A stretch of DNA of 64,000 nucleotides from Trichuris trichiura (lineage: Eukaryota; Nematoda; Enoplea; Trichinellida; Trichuridae), in assembly GCA_037903355.1 (NCBI GenBank), contig JBAJFE010000014.1, positions 5,394,001 to 5,458,000 on the forward strand, in the 5' to 3' direction. Positions 11,701 to 24,109 of the stretch are shown one piece after another. Numbering within the stretch: position 1 is the stretch's first letter; each line of letters opens with the position of its first letter. The translations under genes were made by a program, and so were the position numbers. The notes below the pieces were generated by a model that saw only the letters and a program-made list of their open reading frames with translations, did not search any database and was not told where the DNA came from.

Positions 11701-13906
11701 GCCTTAGTGATTACCAAATGTTGTATCAGTACCGTTTCCGGTATATCAGATACCGGTTGCCCTAAGGAGTTTAAAATTCACTCTCCATAACACTACGTGA
11801 TGTTACCGCGGCGGTCATAAGACTGAAACTCGAAATAAATTGAGGCCTTGAAAAGTAGAAGTCTCCAATTGTAGAAATCCTGAATACCTATACTGTCGAA
11901 TTGGAAAAAATGCTAAACGGCTGGAACCTTCGCAGAGGTTTAATTCTAGGTAGGTCAAGTTCCTGAACAGGAAAAAACCCTGGACAAACCGAAATCCTGA
12001 AAGTCAAATTTCAAGTATAGATTGGAAGTCCATATGATTAACCGCTTACTCAAGTGTTCCTATTGCAGTTGTTTTCTATTTATAGTTGCCAAACAAAGTG
12101 AACCAAAGAGCCTGAAAGCTCATCTACAGAAGTGCAAAATAGAGAGCCAGGCCGCGGTAAAAACGTACCGTCAAAGTCAAAAGGAATCTGTCATTCAGTA
12201 GCTATAAGAACAAAAAAGTCATCAGTAGGGCTATTGTAGGAGAACACTTGCGCCGAGAGCTGTTTACTGATTCGTTGGATTGGTTTCGATTCACTGAACT
12301 GTTTACTGATGTAAGCGAGTGCACGATAAAGGAAAGTCATGCTGGGAAAAAACAATGCCTCCTTATATAAGGCATGATGTCCCCATTAGCAGGGTTCCTG
12401 AATTAACTTTAGCGCGACCTTATAATTGCTTCGTGCCTGAAGAACCATATACCGCAGCCAGTCTCACCCTAGACACTGGCCATTGCATCCACTAAGGCGT
12501 GATCGCGATTAAGTTATACTCGTATGACCATTCAGGGCGATCTTCAGGCTGAGCGTCCTCGCTTTGTCGTCCGCGGGATTTTTGTCCTCCCGCTGGCACT
12601 GCCACAGCTACTTGAGGTAAAGGTTTGTTCACCTAAATTTCCGATCTATACCTGAAATTCGACTTTCGGGAACTAAAGCTCTGGGCTTTCAGGCATTTAG
12701 ACAGTGCAAACAAAGCTTTCAGAGAAGAAATTGAAGAAATTTTTTTTCACCTTTTGGACCCAAATACATTCCCAAGTTCTTCAAGAGCTATATGAGCGAC
12801 GCATTTTATATCACGAAAAGCGGAAACAAGGGCGACGTTTTGGGCCCTGGATAACCTGTTTTTAAACGCTATCTCTTTTGTCATGGAGTTTGAAAGTGGA
12901 AACAAATTATCTCTTCTGGATGTATTGGTCATACGGGGAAAAATTTGAGGCAACGGTCGTACGTAGCCTACAAATCGAGACTTGTTCTCGCATTAGAGCT
13001 CTCACCATCCTGTGATAATCAATCTCGATATAGCAGATGACATGCTGTATACAGCGCTTGAACTTTGTAGTGAGGATTAGCTCAACGGCGACCTTGGCAA
13101 ACTGAGAGGACATTACGTTACATTGGCTACCTCGAAATGGGTACCCCCTTATGAGTTGTTTGACTCCTCTGTGATTCTGTTGGAAAACGCTTTTCTTAAT
13201 GCGTCTTTCTACTATTTTTTTCCGAATAAGCTTCCTACAAAGCTTTGCAGAGCGACTACATAACAGATAACAGCACAGCCCGGACTGACCGCGCAGTAGA
13301 ATAGTCACCTAAGAAGAGAAGAAATAAGCGCATCAATTATGGCAGAGATCAAGCAGACCAGAAGATGGGACTACAAATTTTCAGCTTTAGCGCGGCGTGA
13401 ACGCCTCCTGAGGCTGCCTCTGACTCTGCGGCACTGCAAATGTTTCTTCCAAACAAGGTTTTGGTTATTAAAGAGAAAGCCGTCGCGGTCGTTGAACACG
13501 GTTTTCTACTTCAGCCCTTTATGACTGCTATTACGACTTGTGACAACCAATTCTAATTTTGACAGATCAGAGGCTTTCTTAATCGGAAACATGACCAATA
13601 TCAGGACATAGAGGATAGTGAAGCGTGGAGTGCGCTCATAAATAAATGCCGATGGTGCGCCATGCTCAGCTAAGATCGCTCATTGTTCTGTAACAGAACG
13701 GGAGAAAGCTGTGGAAAAGGCCAAATGAAGAACTGCTTTTCATCGTTGTTCGTCATAAGTCCGGCAACAATTCCTATAGGGCACTAAGTCTAAACGGAAA
13801 CTGAAGAGAATTAGCACATGAAAGGTCTAAGCCACTGTTGTTCATAATGTTTTACATAAACTGAAAGTTAGAACCAGAGACCGCGTACAGCCGGTCTGCA
13901 ATAGCA
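8740..13906. other. About 5 kb without a supported gene
   Basis: Only short, unrelated open frames on both strands. At 10018-10263 (plus) a frame contains FQGQMDASKRWFTRCRL, faintly like the DNA-binding segment of jerky/Tigger transposases (usual form FKASRGWFMRFKER), so a very old transposon scrap is possible. No splice-consistent gene, RNA gene or clear repeat was seen in the rest. Confidence 0.45.
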
Positions 13907-13914
13907 GTCTAGAC
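13907..13914. repeat. 8-bp target site duplication, left copy
   Basis: GTCTAGAC, repeated exactly at 14691-14698 on the other side of the hAT element. Confidence 0.88.
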
Positions 13915-14690
13915 CGTAGTCTCTCAACCTTTCTTGCCCCAGGGCCCCCTGGACTCGCCAAGACCCCCAGATGGCCCCCTTGTCTGTTAGTGCCCACAGC
14001 TTTCTTGCTTTGGCCGCTCCTGTCGCGCAGCCTAGAGTCCGCGTGAATAATAGAAAAGGACCACTAAAAATGCTGTTTGTTCAGCGCATACCAGGGAGGA
14101 AGGAATGGAAGAGTACGTTTCTATGAGTCGGTGCCTTTATGAGTCGAAAGAAAAACTGGGGAATGCGCGACGGAAAAGCCGTACGTGCGGGAATATATTA
14201 CCGGCTGCTATTGTGTTACGAACGGTCGGATGGAATGAGTTGTTCTGAAGTTCCGTTCGCGAAAACTGAAATGCACGGCGCTTCTTGCACTGCACGTATG
14301 GAATAACAAGTTTCTATGGGTTGATAAAAGGGTGTGCAGATGGAACACATTTCTGCGAACTGCTTTCTACCGAAAGGCCAAGGGCTTTTTAGAAGCACGT
14401 CATGCACGGAGACTTTTTAGAAGCATACCGGGCAGGAGGGAATGTAAAAGCATGTTTTTCATTGGCTCCTAGAGAAGAAAGATAACGTCAACGCGTCCTG
14501 ACTTTGCAATGGAACATTTTCCGTTGGGCTGTCAACGCCTTCCCGTTAGTGACAAATAGGCCCACCGTATTACTTTCCTACGCTACTTATTACCGCTGAA
14601 CTGTTGATTGGGACAATCTCCTGCCGCATTATCCTCCAGGCCCCCTCTAGAATCTCCCAAGGGCCCCAGGGCCCACGTTGAGAAACACTG
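13915..14690. mobile_element. Non-autonomous hAT element with perfect 8-bp target duplication
   Basis: A 776-bp element. The right end reads (reverse strand) CAGTGTTTCTCAACGTGGGC and the left end CGTAGTCTCTCAACCTTTC, matching as imperfect terminal inverted repeats followed by GGGCCCC-rich subterminal sequence, as in many hAT elements. It is flanked on both sides by the same 8 bases GTCTAGAC (13907-13914 and 14691-14698), the duplication length made by hAT transposases. No transposase is encoded; the open frame 14216-14407 (minus) has no known domain. Confidence 0.9.
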
Positions 14691-14698
14691 GTCTAGAC
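14691..14698. repeat. 8-bp target site duplication, right copy
   Basis: GTCTAGAC, identical to 13907-13914. Confidence 0.88.
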
Positions 14699-15429
14699 GC
14701 TACATCACTAATGGGCAACGGAGTGCAGTAAGTACGAAAGGCGGTCGGTGTTTGAAGAAAAGCTAAAGGGGCAGTATCGCTCCTTGGTGGCAGGGAGGAT
14801 ATCGTCAGAGCGGCGAAGGAATTTATAGAAAGTGGCGTTCCTCATGGAAACTTCCCGTGGAAAATCAGTCTGATATTCTATTTCACTATTTCTGAGAATT
14901 CTAAGAAACAAAGACTTCGCGTGAAACTTCATCTGGAAGCGCTACTGTTCCACCTGAATAGCAGCACTACTAGTTCTCTGTTCATTTCAGTTGCATAAAT
15001 ACATTTGACTTTCTCCATTGGCCTATAGTTTCAGCTCATTCTCTCGTTATTGAAGAGGCCTTGAAAGTTCTTGGTTTCATCGGCCAACTCGTACGTTGTC
15101 CGTTCAACTTGTTTGCTTGGCATGTCGCTTTCCACTGTTTAAGATATCTTGTACAAATTCGCTGATGATGTTCAGAGCGTTCGTGTACTTAACAAAAACT
15201 TGAGAGGTTAACTTTGCCGGTGTGCATCTTTTTACCGTATACTATCTTGTTCTAGGCTAACATTGTGGTTACGTACCGAGGGAGCGACGGGAGTCTCGAA
15301 ACTGCAAAATGGGGCGATATCGAGCATGGACTTGCGCATGTCGGCGCTATACTAATCTGCCTACAATTTGATGGCTTATTATGGCGGGACATAAGTAAGA
15401 GTGGTTACATTCTCGCAGGGAGGTCCTCG

Positions 15430-15924
15430 CGGCTAAATGGATATGACGACCTGTAACGAAGTCATACTGAAGATTGGAACCGACTGAACGTCAAAGATTC
15501 ATGGAACCTGTCTTAACATGATTAAATTCTTGAACTAGCTCACAGTTGAGAGAAATCATGCCGTATAAGAATGCTTTATAATGCAGCAACTCCGTCCTGC
15601 GATTAGTAACAGAGACCTCCATACATGGCGACTACGTTAATGTACATACATATATGAGAGCTCATTGATCCATTCGATGTACCCAACTAGTACTTGCAAG
15701 AAGATAGTAAAGCTACAGCGACAACCCCATGAACTTCTTTCCCTGCTTTTTTCAATGATGGCTGGAAGAAGGCACCCTTGTGCTGATTGATATTGCATCA
15801 GTTATAGACCACTTCAGGATGGCATCGACTTTCGTTTCTATATTCTTCTGTATTCCACAGCATATTTCTTTGTAACTAGCGAAATCAGCTTTCTCAAATT
15901 TTTTGTAGCACCTATCCTCTACAT
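15430..15924 (-). mobile_element. Second family A Tigger fragment (3' end), interrupted by a hAT element
   Basis: Base-level similarity to 3270-3690 runs along most of the stretch (shared pieces include AACCGACTGAACGTCAAA, and AATGTACATACATATATGAGAGCTCA against TTGATGTACATACATTTACGAGAGCTCA). At 15815-15924, minus strand, the translation CYKKFEKADFASYKE...NIETKVDAI parallels the transposase C-terminal tail of the copy at 3647-3841. The similarity stops at 15924, exactly where a hAT terminal repeat starts, so the hAT inserted into or next to this relic. Confidence 0.7.
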
Positions 15925-16625
15925 CAGGGGTGGGGAACCTCTTTGGTGCCGCGGGCCGTTTAGACGTTTATAAGACCGTTCGCGAGCCGGATAGAAAGAA
16001 ACGACAAACAGCCTGCTTTATTTGCACGTATGTTTATTAAGTCACCCCTAATGGGTTGCTTGGAACTGCTTTTTCCTGGTGAGGCAACTCCGAGATAAAA
16101 GGCAGAATTTGGAGACAATTCTGCAGCCCAGTTGTCAAGAGCATAATCGCAACTAGACAGAACGAAATAACCTTTTTGTACTTCGAAGACGTAAAGGACA
16201 GGAGGCCGGTGCCAACCGATGAGAACGATGCTAGTGACTACTGGGAACAAAAGAAGCAGAACTGTTCTAGCAAGCTGGACAGTCGTTATCTCGAATAAAG
16301 CAATGTTCCACGCTACTTATGCGCGCACACACGCTATAGTGGTGCCTGCTGCTTGTCACCGAGGACTAACAATTTCGGTTTGTCGACAGAGAGCTGTCAG
16401 CAACGCAGTCTTCTGAGCCAGCCTGACGCTCCCGGCTTGTTACGCAAGATTTATCTTCTTACTAGAATTTACATACAATAAGTTTATCGCATTATGAAAA
16501 ATAACCTCCCACAATCACATTTCCCTGAATCTGGCATCCATGTGCGGTTGCCCCAGCGCGTGGGCGGAAAATGGTCTCGCGGGCCGGATAGAATGGCCTC
16601 GCGGGCCGGACGTTCCCCACCCCTG
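15925..16625. mobile_element. Non-autonomous hAT element, CAGGGGTGGGGAAC ends
   Basis: A 701-bp element. The left end CAGGGGTGGGGAACCTCTTT and the right end, reversed, CAGGGGTGGGGAACGTCC are inverted repeats, followed on both sides by GCGGGCCG-rich sequence, a classic hAT pattern. Flanking octamers CTCTACAT (15917-15924) and CCTTACAT (16626-16633) match at six of eight places, an aged target duplication. The internal open frames (15960-16250 minus, 16219-16416 plus) overlap each other and carry no transposase domain. Confidence 0.88.
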
Positions 16626-16799
16626 CCTTACATGTACATACATATAAACAATAAACTACAAATTTTGAAGCAGATGTGTTCCGCTATCGAACCCATCGCA
16701 GGTTCGAATCTATTGTGAGTCAGAGATCCATTGCAACTTATGGGGAAGTATGGAAGCGCGGCGTCCTGTTTTAGAGAACACTCAGGTTTTTGAAAAAAC

Positions 16800-16897
16800 T
16801 TTTACGGTTTTTAACCCGTTTTTTCATATAACTTTTATTGCTCTAAACGTTTCCGACGGAGCTCTCGGGTCCTACCTTGACCTGTCTTCAGCTTCAA
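16800..16897 (-). repeat. Solo copy of the CTGAWGA...GAAAG / AAACG repeat
   Basis: Minus strand reads CTGAAGACAGGTC...GGACCCGAGAGCTCCG, then AAACG, an AT-rich spacer and AAAAAACGGG. The same order of blocks occurs inside the foldback at 30503-31277 and the palindromes at 31666-31967 and 46441-46639. This is the only copy not in inverted arrangement. No coding capacity. Confidence 0.55.
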
Positions 16898-16929
16898 ATG
16901 TGTCAGATTTGTTTAACAACTTATCCTAT

Positions 16930-19900
16930 AGAAGTTAGCATTGCAAAGATTGACAGTAGGGCAGATTTTTAAAAAATGCCAACATTTTCAGCGTTAACTG
17001 TTAAGCTAAATTCGTGCATTCCTTCACTTTTACTAGTTTGGAACTGCTCAACTGGGATATAGGTTGCCCTAGCCGTTAGAAACACGTATAGTATGTGCTC
17101 CAGAATAACTGCTTAGGAGTAACAGTTGTGCATAACTTTGGAACAGCACTGCTGCCTCAATGTGAATGTTTATTTATTTATAATAAATCACCTACACTCT
17201 TTTCGTTAGGCACTGTGGTTTCCTGAATTAAACAAATGTCAGATCTAGCAACGGTTGGCACAAAAAGCTCAATGCCCTAGTCATCAGCAACTGCGTATTT
17301 GAAATGTGGAAACAGGTGTGTGTATGAGAGAGAGAGAGAGAGGAGACAATGTTCGTGTATCAAGATTCTATAGTGTGAGAACGAAAAAGTATTTTTAGCT
17401 TATCCTAAGACGTCTAATCAGCAACGGTTAATTCCTGCGAAGATTTCTTTTTAGAAGAACAAATAGCCCTTAAGTCATTTCTTAATGTAACGTGCACGGA
17501 AGCAAACTGTTTAATTGTTCTATAAACTTTTCTGGAAGAGCTTAAGTGAACAGTCTAGTCCAGTTTTCAGTGTAGACGGTGAAAATGGGAGTACATTGGT
17601 CATGAGAGGTTTACCGTGATTTTCAAATTAAAAAACTCCATGTTCAAGATCGTCAAATTTTTCATTAAATGGTTGGTTTCCAAGCCTAGATGAACCAAAG
17701 TAGAACTCCATAGCGGCAAAATATAGTGTCGACTTCTTCCACAAATGCTTCAAACAAAACAAGGATTTTTTAAGGGGATGCGAAACTTTCGTAATGGTCT
17801 TCGAGCACGGCTTTTCCTGGAGCTTCCTAACGGCTGAAGACGGAGCAAGAGCATTTTCGGAACGTACAAAAGTAATGAATTCACTATTTTTGAGCCACTC
17901 ACGCTGCACGAAAATTTGTTAATAGTTGGTTGAGTTTGAACACCCTACCGCAAAGTAAGCGTCTTAGTAAAAGGGGGACCAGAAGTTGGAATGGCGGCTG
18001 CTTTGTCGCAAAACGTAGCAGGATCGTTTAAAGAAGATAAGCAGGTTAAAACAAACCAATTCCATCTCAAACATCTGGACTAAATTGTAGTAGAGTGCAA
18101 CCCATCCGTCATTATTGTTACCGTAGTACTATGACGGTTGTTCTATTGAACTGAACGTAAAGCAGTATCAAAATTACACTCTTTCATCCTATACGTTTAA
18201 TTTGCAGTATGTCCCGTTCATGCTAAATAGCTTTGTGTCCAGAGCTGTCGACTCCAATCTCAACCCTTATTCAAAGAAAAACGAAAACATTTTTCGCTTC
18301 GCAAGAAAGAAGGGTTTAAGTTAAACCTGAAAACTTTGGACGCACGCCTATTTAACATGAACGGCTTATACCGTCAGTAAACCAATTACAATGAAATTTT
18401 ATCAACTCGTACTAAGAGGCACGCATTCGAAATTACACTCTTCATAAGAGGTTTCACGGTCATCTTCTCCCTTCGTCACTGTGTGACAAGAGCGGTTCTT
18501 GTAGCATTCTTCTGAAGGGGCAAAGATAATTCTTGGAAGTAAAGTGATCTGCTGAGAAAAAGGTTTCTAAACCGTCTTTTCGTTAGACCTAACAGAATTA
18601 CTGCCGAAGTGAAGCGTAACTGAAAAGCTAATTCTTTCTGATTAGCGTAAACTGATGCACAAAGGTCAGTAATAGTCTAGTAAAGCATGAGCTGAAAAAT
18701 AAAGTGTATCAAAAAATAAAGCAAAACCTTCCTCCAACTGAGACTACTCAAGGTAGTAAGAAATCATAATGCACATCATTTAAATAAAATCAAGCTGGCC
18801 CCTGAACAAATTCTATTTCCTTAATCACATGAATAAGCCCATTCACGATTTACAGCTATTAAGACAAGTAGCTAGTAAGGGTTTTAAAACGATTCAGTTT
18901 AACTTTCAGTCCAGTATTTTAGCGTTTCGCACGATGTCGAAAGCTATTAGTAGAAAATCAGAGTTTTAAATCTTTCTGAAAGCCTATCTTACTAGCCAGA
19001 AACTTCTTAGCTTAGTACGAGACATTGCAGGGACAAAGCATTTGTTCGGTTCTTATTCTGACCCAAGCAAAAATCTGTTTTATTGGTGACGAGAAAAAGA
19101 GAACAAAGTAGTGCTCAATGAAATCTTTTGGCTGTATGGAAACGAATGCTTGCCAACTCGCTACAAGCTACCCTGTGTTCAACATTGCTGAAGCAGAACA
19201 GTAAGTGCGTTGTACGCCTACAGTAATGAGAGATTCGAAAACACTTTAATGCAGCAATTAAATTTAAATACAAAATTTTCTTAGCGAATATATAATTTTT
19301 CATTTGTGTAATTGTAGTGCGCCTATTTTCACTAAAAAAAGGTTAATAAAAAACGAAGCCTTCAAGTCTGCTTCGACTCGGCGTCAGCATGTAAAAGACA
19401 AGAAAAGCTTTTCTACAAGCTGACGACTGCTCGAGACAGCGCAGAATACTTTGTTCTTTATTATTAATCTTGTTGCTACATTAAAGGAATACAAAGTAAC
19501 TACAGGAATGAGAGTCACCTCATGATGCTAATGCCTCTGTCACAGAAATACCGCTGCTGCAGCCCATTCTATTCTGCATGGCATGCTTTAAAAAGTACGA
19601 CTGCGGTCCTCTGACGACAAATCAATTCACAGCTGTAAGTTACTTGGGCATAACAACAAGAACAGGAGAAAATGGCGTAATATACGTTGAAAATAGGTTA
19701 TTCCAGAGAAGTTTATTACGTAGCACCCCTTTAATGCGCGAAAAGTTTTCTGAGTTTTCAGGGGATTTCTAGTTACTCTAGAGACTGGTGATGGGAGTAG
19801 GAGTGCTGGAAAGTTCCGAGGAAATTTCGCATATTAAATGAATGCTACGTAACACACGTCTCTGGAGCATGAAATCCAACATGTTCGTTAAAGAACAACT

Positions 19901-22200
19901 TATATTTCAACACAAAATTAACTGAAGGCAACAACCTTAACACGGTCAAGTACGCACACATTACGGTGAGATGCTACCAAAGAACAGAAAAACTTAGAGA
20001 ACTGCTGTTCAGCTATTCTAATGTCAAACATATAGATTTAAGGCACGTTAAGTTCTGAACGCTTCTTTGCGATTAATGCGTCGCAAATGTTAGAGTAAGA
20101 ACTGCGCGTCAAGCAAATCTCTGTGCGTTCCCATGGTTTAATGAACCGTTTGTAAAAAGGATTGGTGCTCAATTTTCATGAAATGAAGGCTAAAACTTGA
20201 TAAAAAACCATCTCTTTTGCAATTCTTATAGTAACATCAGCATGGAGAAAAGGTACACAGCTTTTTTTATTTCTAAATCCATCAACTGCTTGTGTTCTTG
20301 TTGAATTCCTTTGAAGTAAAAAAGATTCATGAATTTCTTCTGACTTTTTTTTACCATGTCTAAATTCAGTCTTAAAGTAACGCAGTGGTAAGTGCAATAA
20401 CACCACATTTGAAATGTTACATTACACGCTATTTTTGTAGTTACGCTACATAAAGTATAATTATTTCAATTAGTAACAGGGAGGTACAAGATGTGGACGG
20501 CGCGCAAATATAAGCTCTGTTCACAGTTCTAACAATGCCAGTAACGGTTCAAAATAAAGCTGCTTTATTCGCAACAAAAATTCAAAAAACAGGCCTTTCA
20601 GCTTCCGTTTGGCTTTATTGTCAGCGTATGAGTGATCGAAGCGTTGAAGACACTTCTCTAACTCCTGCTTTGGTGACAGAACTAGATCAGCCTTAAAGCC
20701 ACCGCTTTTCAATTTATCTTTGCCTACAAAGCAGCTTTCTGATGGAGCATAACTGACATTTTTAAGACTGTGAATATGATCAATCAGGCTCCCATTGCTG
20801 AGCTATCAAAGGAAATGCTGTATGAGTGAAGTTTAGCGCATCCCTTATTTTTTCTTTTATAATGAATGGCAATTCCCTTTAAGTTTGACAGATTCCCTTG
20901 TCTAACAAGAAAATAGAACAATTTACTCTATTTCAGAAATGAAATGAGAAACATTGTGCGTTACTTCTTCACAGGTATGCAACGTCTTCCTGACTGCTCG
21001 AGGAGGAGTTTAGCAACGTAAAACGGCACTGCTCCTGGAATACAGCTGCAATGAAGTTGGAATCAGCTGCACGGCTTGACAGGGCCTGGAAGAATTGCAA
21101 TCCTTTCCTAATCAACAGGAATCGATGCAATGTACTTCTCTATTTTCACTTTTGTTTTTAACCGTTTGCAGTGATCATCATCGAAGAAAGCAAAATGTTT
21201 TGCGATGCGATGAAGCAGCACCCGGTTAAAAAAAGAACGTTAACCTAACGTTATTCTTGAGTCATATTGAAATGTGGTGCTTCATATTTCAGCAGATACT
21301 GTCCTCGATGAAAATAGTTTCTTACGTATTAGTAGGAAAAACGTAACGTTATTGAAAAATGAATATTTCAGTGCAACACAAGATACAACAGTAAATGAAA
21401 CCACATAATTTACCAGGCAATTAGTTAAGGAAAGTACAAATCTGATTTAATGTTTCCAACAGCAAGTTCTGTGAAAGTTTCACACCAGTGAATCACTTGT
21501 TTCAACAGTTGGGAATTGGTGATATCATTCTTGAGTGACATTAAACCTTATTTCCAGCAATTGTAGAAGATGGAATTACAGACAAGAGGGTAATGCAACA
21601 TTCATAGATATAAGAAAAGAATGGCTGCGTTTTACTGCGCAGACATTTCGAAATGGCATCTAGACAATTTAAACTAAAGCGCTCATAACCAACTGGTATC
21701 GATTTGGAAATTAAACTCTAGAAACGATGTATTCCTTTGAATGTGTATATTCTGATAAAAGAAAACGGAAATGCTTATTTTCATGGTTTCCCTGCGCAAA
21801 CAGTTGTGAAATCCTTTTTTATTATCAGTTCTTTTAAGATCAGTCTTTCCCCATCTTCAGTGTGTACGTTAATAGTAAATCCTCATAATGTCGTTTCTAA
21901 CAACTTCTCCAATCTTCTAATTCAAAAGCACAGTATTACAGGATTAAGCAGTGACTTTTGAGTAGTATGCGAATAACAGTCAGAAAGTTTCATTACTGCA
22001 AGGAGATGGTCGTTTTTTACTGGCAAAAAGAGCACGTTGCAGCATCAATCAAGCAAAAATTTATTCTTTCCGCAGCTGGTGTAACAACGAAAGCCCTCTG
22101 GAGGGAGTAGAGTGCTGCATGGAATCGAGTCAATTGAATTGGTGAACGTGATTAACTTGAATCAATCATCTACCAAGTCTCAATAGTTAACTTGCAATGA
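16930..22200. other. About 5 kb without a supported gene
   Basis: AT-rich sequence with only short open frames (for example 17628-17909 and 20176-20406, both minus) that show no domain or convincing splice sites. Contains one small (GA)n tract. Confidence 0.5.
17325..17344 (+). repeat. (GA)n microsatellite
   Basis: About nine GA dinucleotides in a row after GTGTGTAT. Confidence 0.85.
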
Positions 22201-22201
22201 G

Positions 22202-22314
22202 CGGTTGTTCTGACATTTAAAAAGAAATTTAAAACAACCGAGAGTACCGCGAGCTCGGTCGCAGTGCACATAGCACTTCGCTCGCGTCAGGCAGCAACGC
22301 TAGGAAATGCTAGC
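22202..22314. other. Three consecutive hairpin-forming inverted repeats
   Basis: Stem 1: CGGTTGTT (22202-22209) with AACAACCG (22233-22240). Stem 2: CGCGAGC (22248-22254) with GCTCGCG (22280-22286), enclosing an inner stem AGTGC/GCACT around ACATA. Stem 3: GCTAG (22299-22303) with CTAGC (22310-22314). The tight spacing and the locally high GC stand out from the AT-rich surroundings. Could be a structured RNA gene, a transposon end or chance; no A/B box or known RNA family was recognised. Confidence 0.4.
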
Positions 22315-22319
22315 AAGAT

Positions 22320-23378
22320 AAATAGAGTGTAAGAAAAGAATTACTGCTTACTCACTTCTAAGCCTATTTTGACAAAAACCCATTACATGAAGTCCTCTGC
22401 TGCACGCGGAATAGGCACCATGAGCTGAAAAAATTATTAAGAAACGGTGCTTAGAGATTTACACTCTCTGGTTTGATCGCCACTAAAATAGAAAAGTCTG
22501 CCATTCTAGAAAGAAAGGAGCATTGACTGACTGGCCATCTTGTTCCAAGTCAAGTAAAGTTTGGATGATTCTAGCATTAACAGCAAAGGACAGTGACAAA
22601 TATAGCAGAAGAAAGTTCTTGCTAAGACCGCTGGACGAAGCAGATGACAAAACCTCTAGGAATGTGACTTAATTATGCAATATGAAAACGTTCGAGTATT
22701 CTCCTTGGTGCATGGCAGTTCTTAAACAATAAGAATATGAGCTTTAAGTGTTCAGAAAGCCGCAAACGGGTTATCTTCCCACCAAGAGATTTTGATGATA
22801 CACTCAAAGGTTATCTTTTCAATAAGTATATTCATTCTTGTCATCATTTCTATTAAAGAACATTAAACCATTTAAGCATGAATGGCTGAGATATATTCAG
22901 GTTTAATTAATATAAAATGGGGCAAGTTTGTTCTATTCAGGGACAGCAAATTTGGTTTGCTGCTTTCTCAGTGCAAAGCTACCAACATGTCCATTACAAA
23001 ATGACTGATTTCAGTGAGCGGCTCCTTAACAGTAAAGAGGTGCGAACGCAGTTTACACAAGATCTCAGAAACGTCAAAAAAGTTTGTGCGTATCCGGCCA
23101 ACTGCTCCGCGAGTTAGCGCTGTGCGGAGCTTAATGTTGCAGAAACTGAGCGACCTGGTCTACCAGACGTGCCAGCTGCTTCTATGTTTCTGCAGCTTCT
23201 CGAAGTTAGCAAAGTTCACAAGGAAATGCCAATATCCATACCGACTTCCAATTCTCCCAGAGGAATGATTTATTGCAACCCTGAGGAATTGATGTGCCAC
23301 CGTGATAGTCTGAATGCGCATTAATGAACGCCCATTTCGCAGTTCCATTGGAAAAAGGTATGGTTAAGCTAACAGCGC
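22320..23378. other. No gene supported
   Basis: Short overlapping plus-strand frames at 22917-23268 have no domain. This is the stretch downstream of the unrecognised minus-strand gene. Confidence 0.4.
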
Positions 23379-23385
23379 GATTCAC

Positions 23386-24098
23386 TTAGCTCGAAGAAGA
23401 AACGCAGTTTTCTACGTTCAGCCAGATAAATAAATGGTGTTCTTGTCTAGCGTAAAGCAACTTTGGGTATAAAGACAAACAGCGTAAACGCTGCTGAATC
23501 CCAATTTGCGAAGTAATTGCGCCAATTTCCGGTGGACACACTTTCGGAATTTTAAAAGATTCGGCAGGCAGAAAATAACGGATTAGAGTAAACGGGTTTT
23601 CTGAAACAGTAATTAGCTGGCGTTTTTCCTTTGGAATAACGCACAAAGAGCTTAAGGGTAATTAATTGCGGCAAATCTGTATGACAGAATAAGAACGGCA
23701 GGAATATAATCACGAATAGCGCCTTTCGCGGCTTCGAGAAAGATCCAGAACTAGCAAATGAAGAGGTAAGGACGTACCTTGAGTACGATCTGCTTAACGG
23801 AGGTCTCCACATCATGTTCACCATCGTCTAATATGCCTTCAGCGACCAAAGTTGGCAAATCGTCAACGTCAGGAACATTACCATCAATAGGAGTTAGCGG
23901 CAGCCCTTCCCAACGGTTCAAGTGGTCTACAAGACCAAAGCTTACATCAGTATGCCAAAAGGAAGACTTCTTTCGATCAGAGGGTTTAGCTGGCGCCACC
24001 CAAGTGTTCGGCGGCAACGGTAATCTGCTACTTCTGAGATCTTCAAACTCCTGCAGTTCCGTGTAGTCGATCTGTGACTTCCTTAACAATCTCCGCAT
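23386..24098 (-). CDS. Unrecognised protein-coding gene, two candidate exons
   Basis: The first exon runs from an ATG at 24098 down to about 23777: MRRLLRKSQIDYTELQEFED, later PLPPNTWVAPAKPSDRKK, SFWHTDVSFGLVDHLNRWEG and LPLTPIDGNVPDVDDLPTLV. It ends at SVKQIVLK before a GTACGT donor. The composition (balanced, acidic, with proline/tryptophan motifs) looks like real protein, and nothing similar comes to mind. A second stretch, about 23646-23386, reads NPFTLIRYFLPAESFKIPKV, PPEIGAITSQIGIQQRLRCL and LYPKLLYARQEHHLFIWLNV before a stop, with a TTTCAG acceptor before NPFT. The phases of the obvious donor and this acceptor do not match without using a shifted donor, so the join is unresolved. No signal peptide or membrane segment in the first exon. 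Confidence 0.5.
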
Positions 24099-24109
24099 AT
24101 TTTCCAATT

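Noticed and set aside
16680..16715. tRNA-like B box (CAGGTTCGAATCTA)
   Set aside because: No A box or cloverleaf can be drawn upstream.
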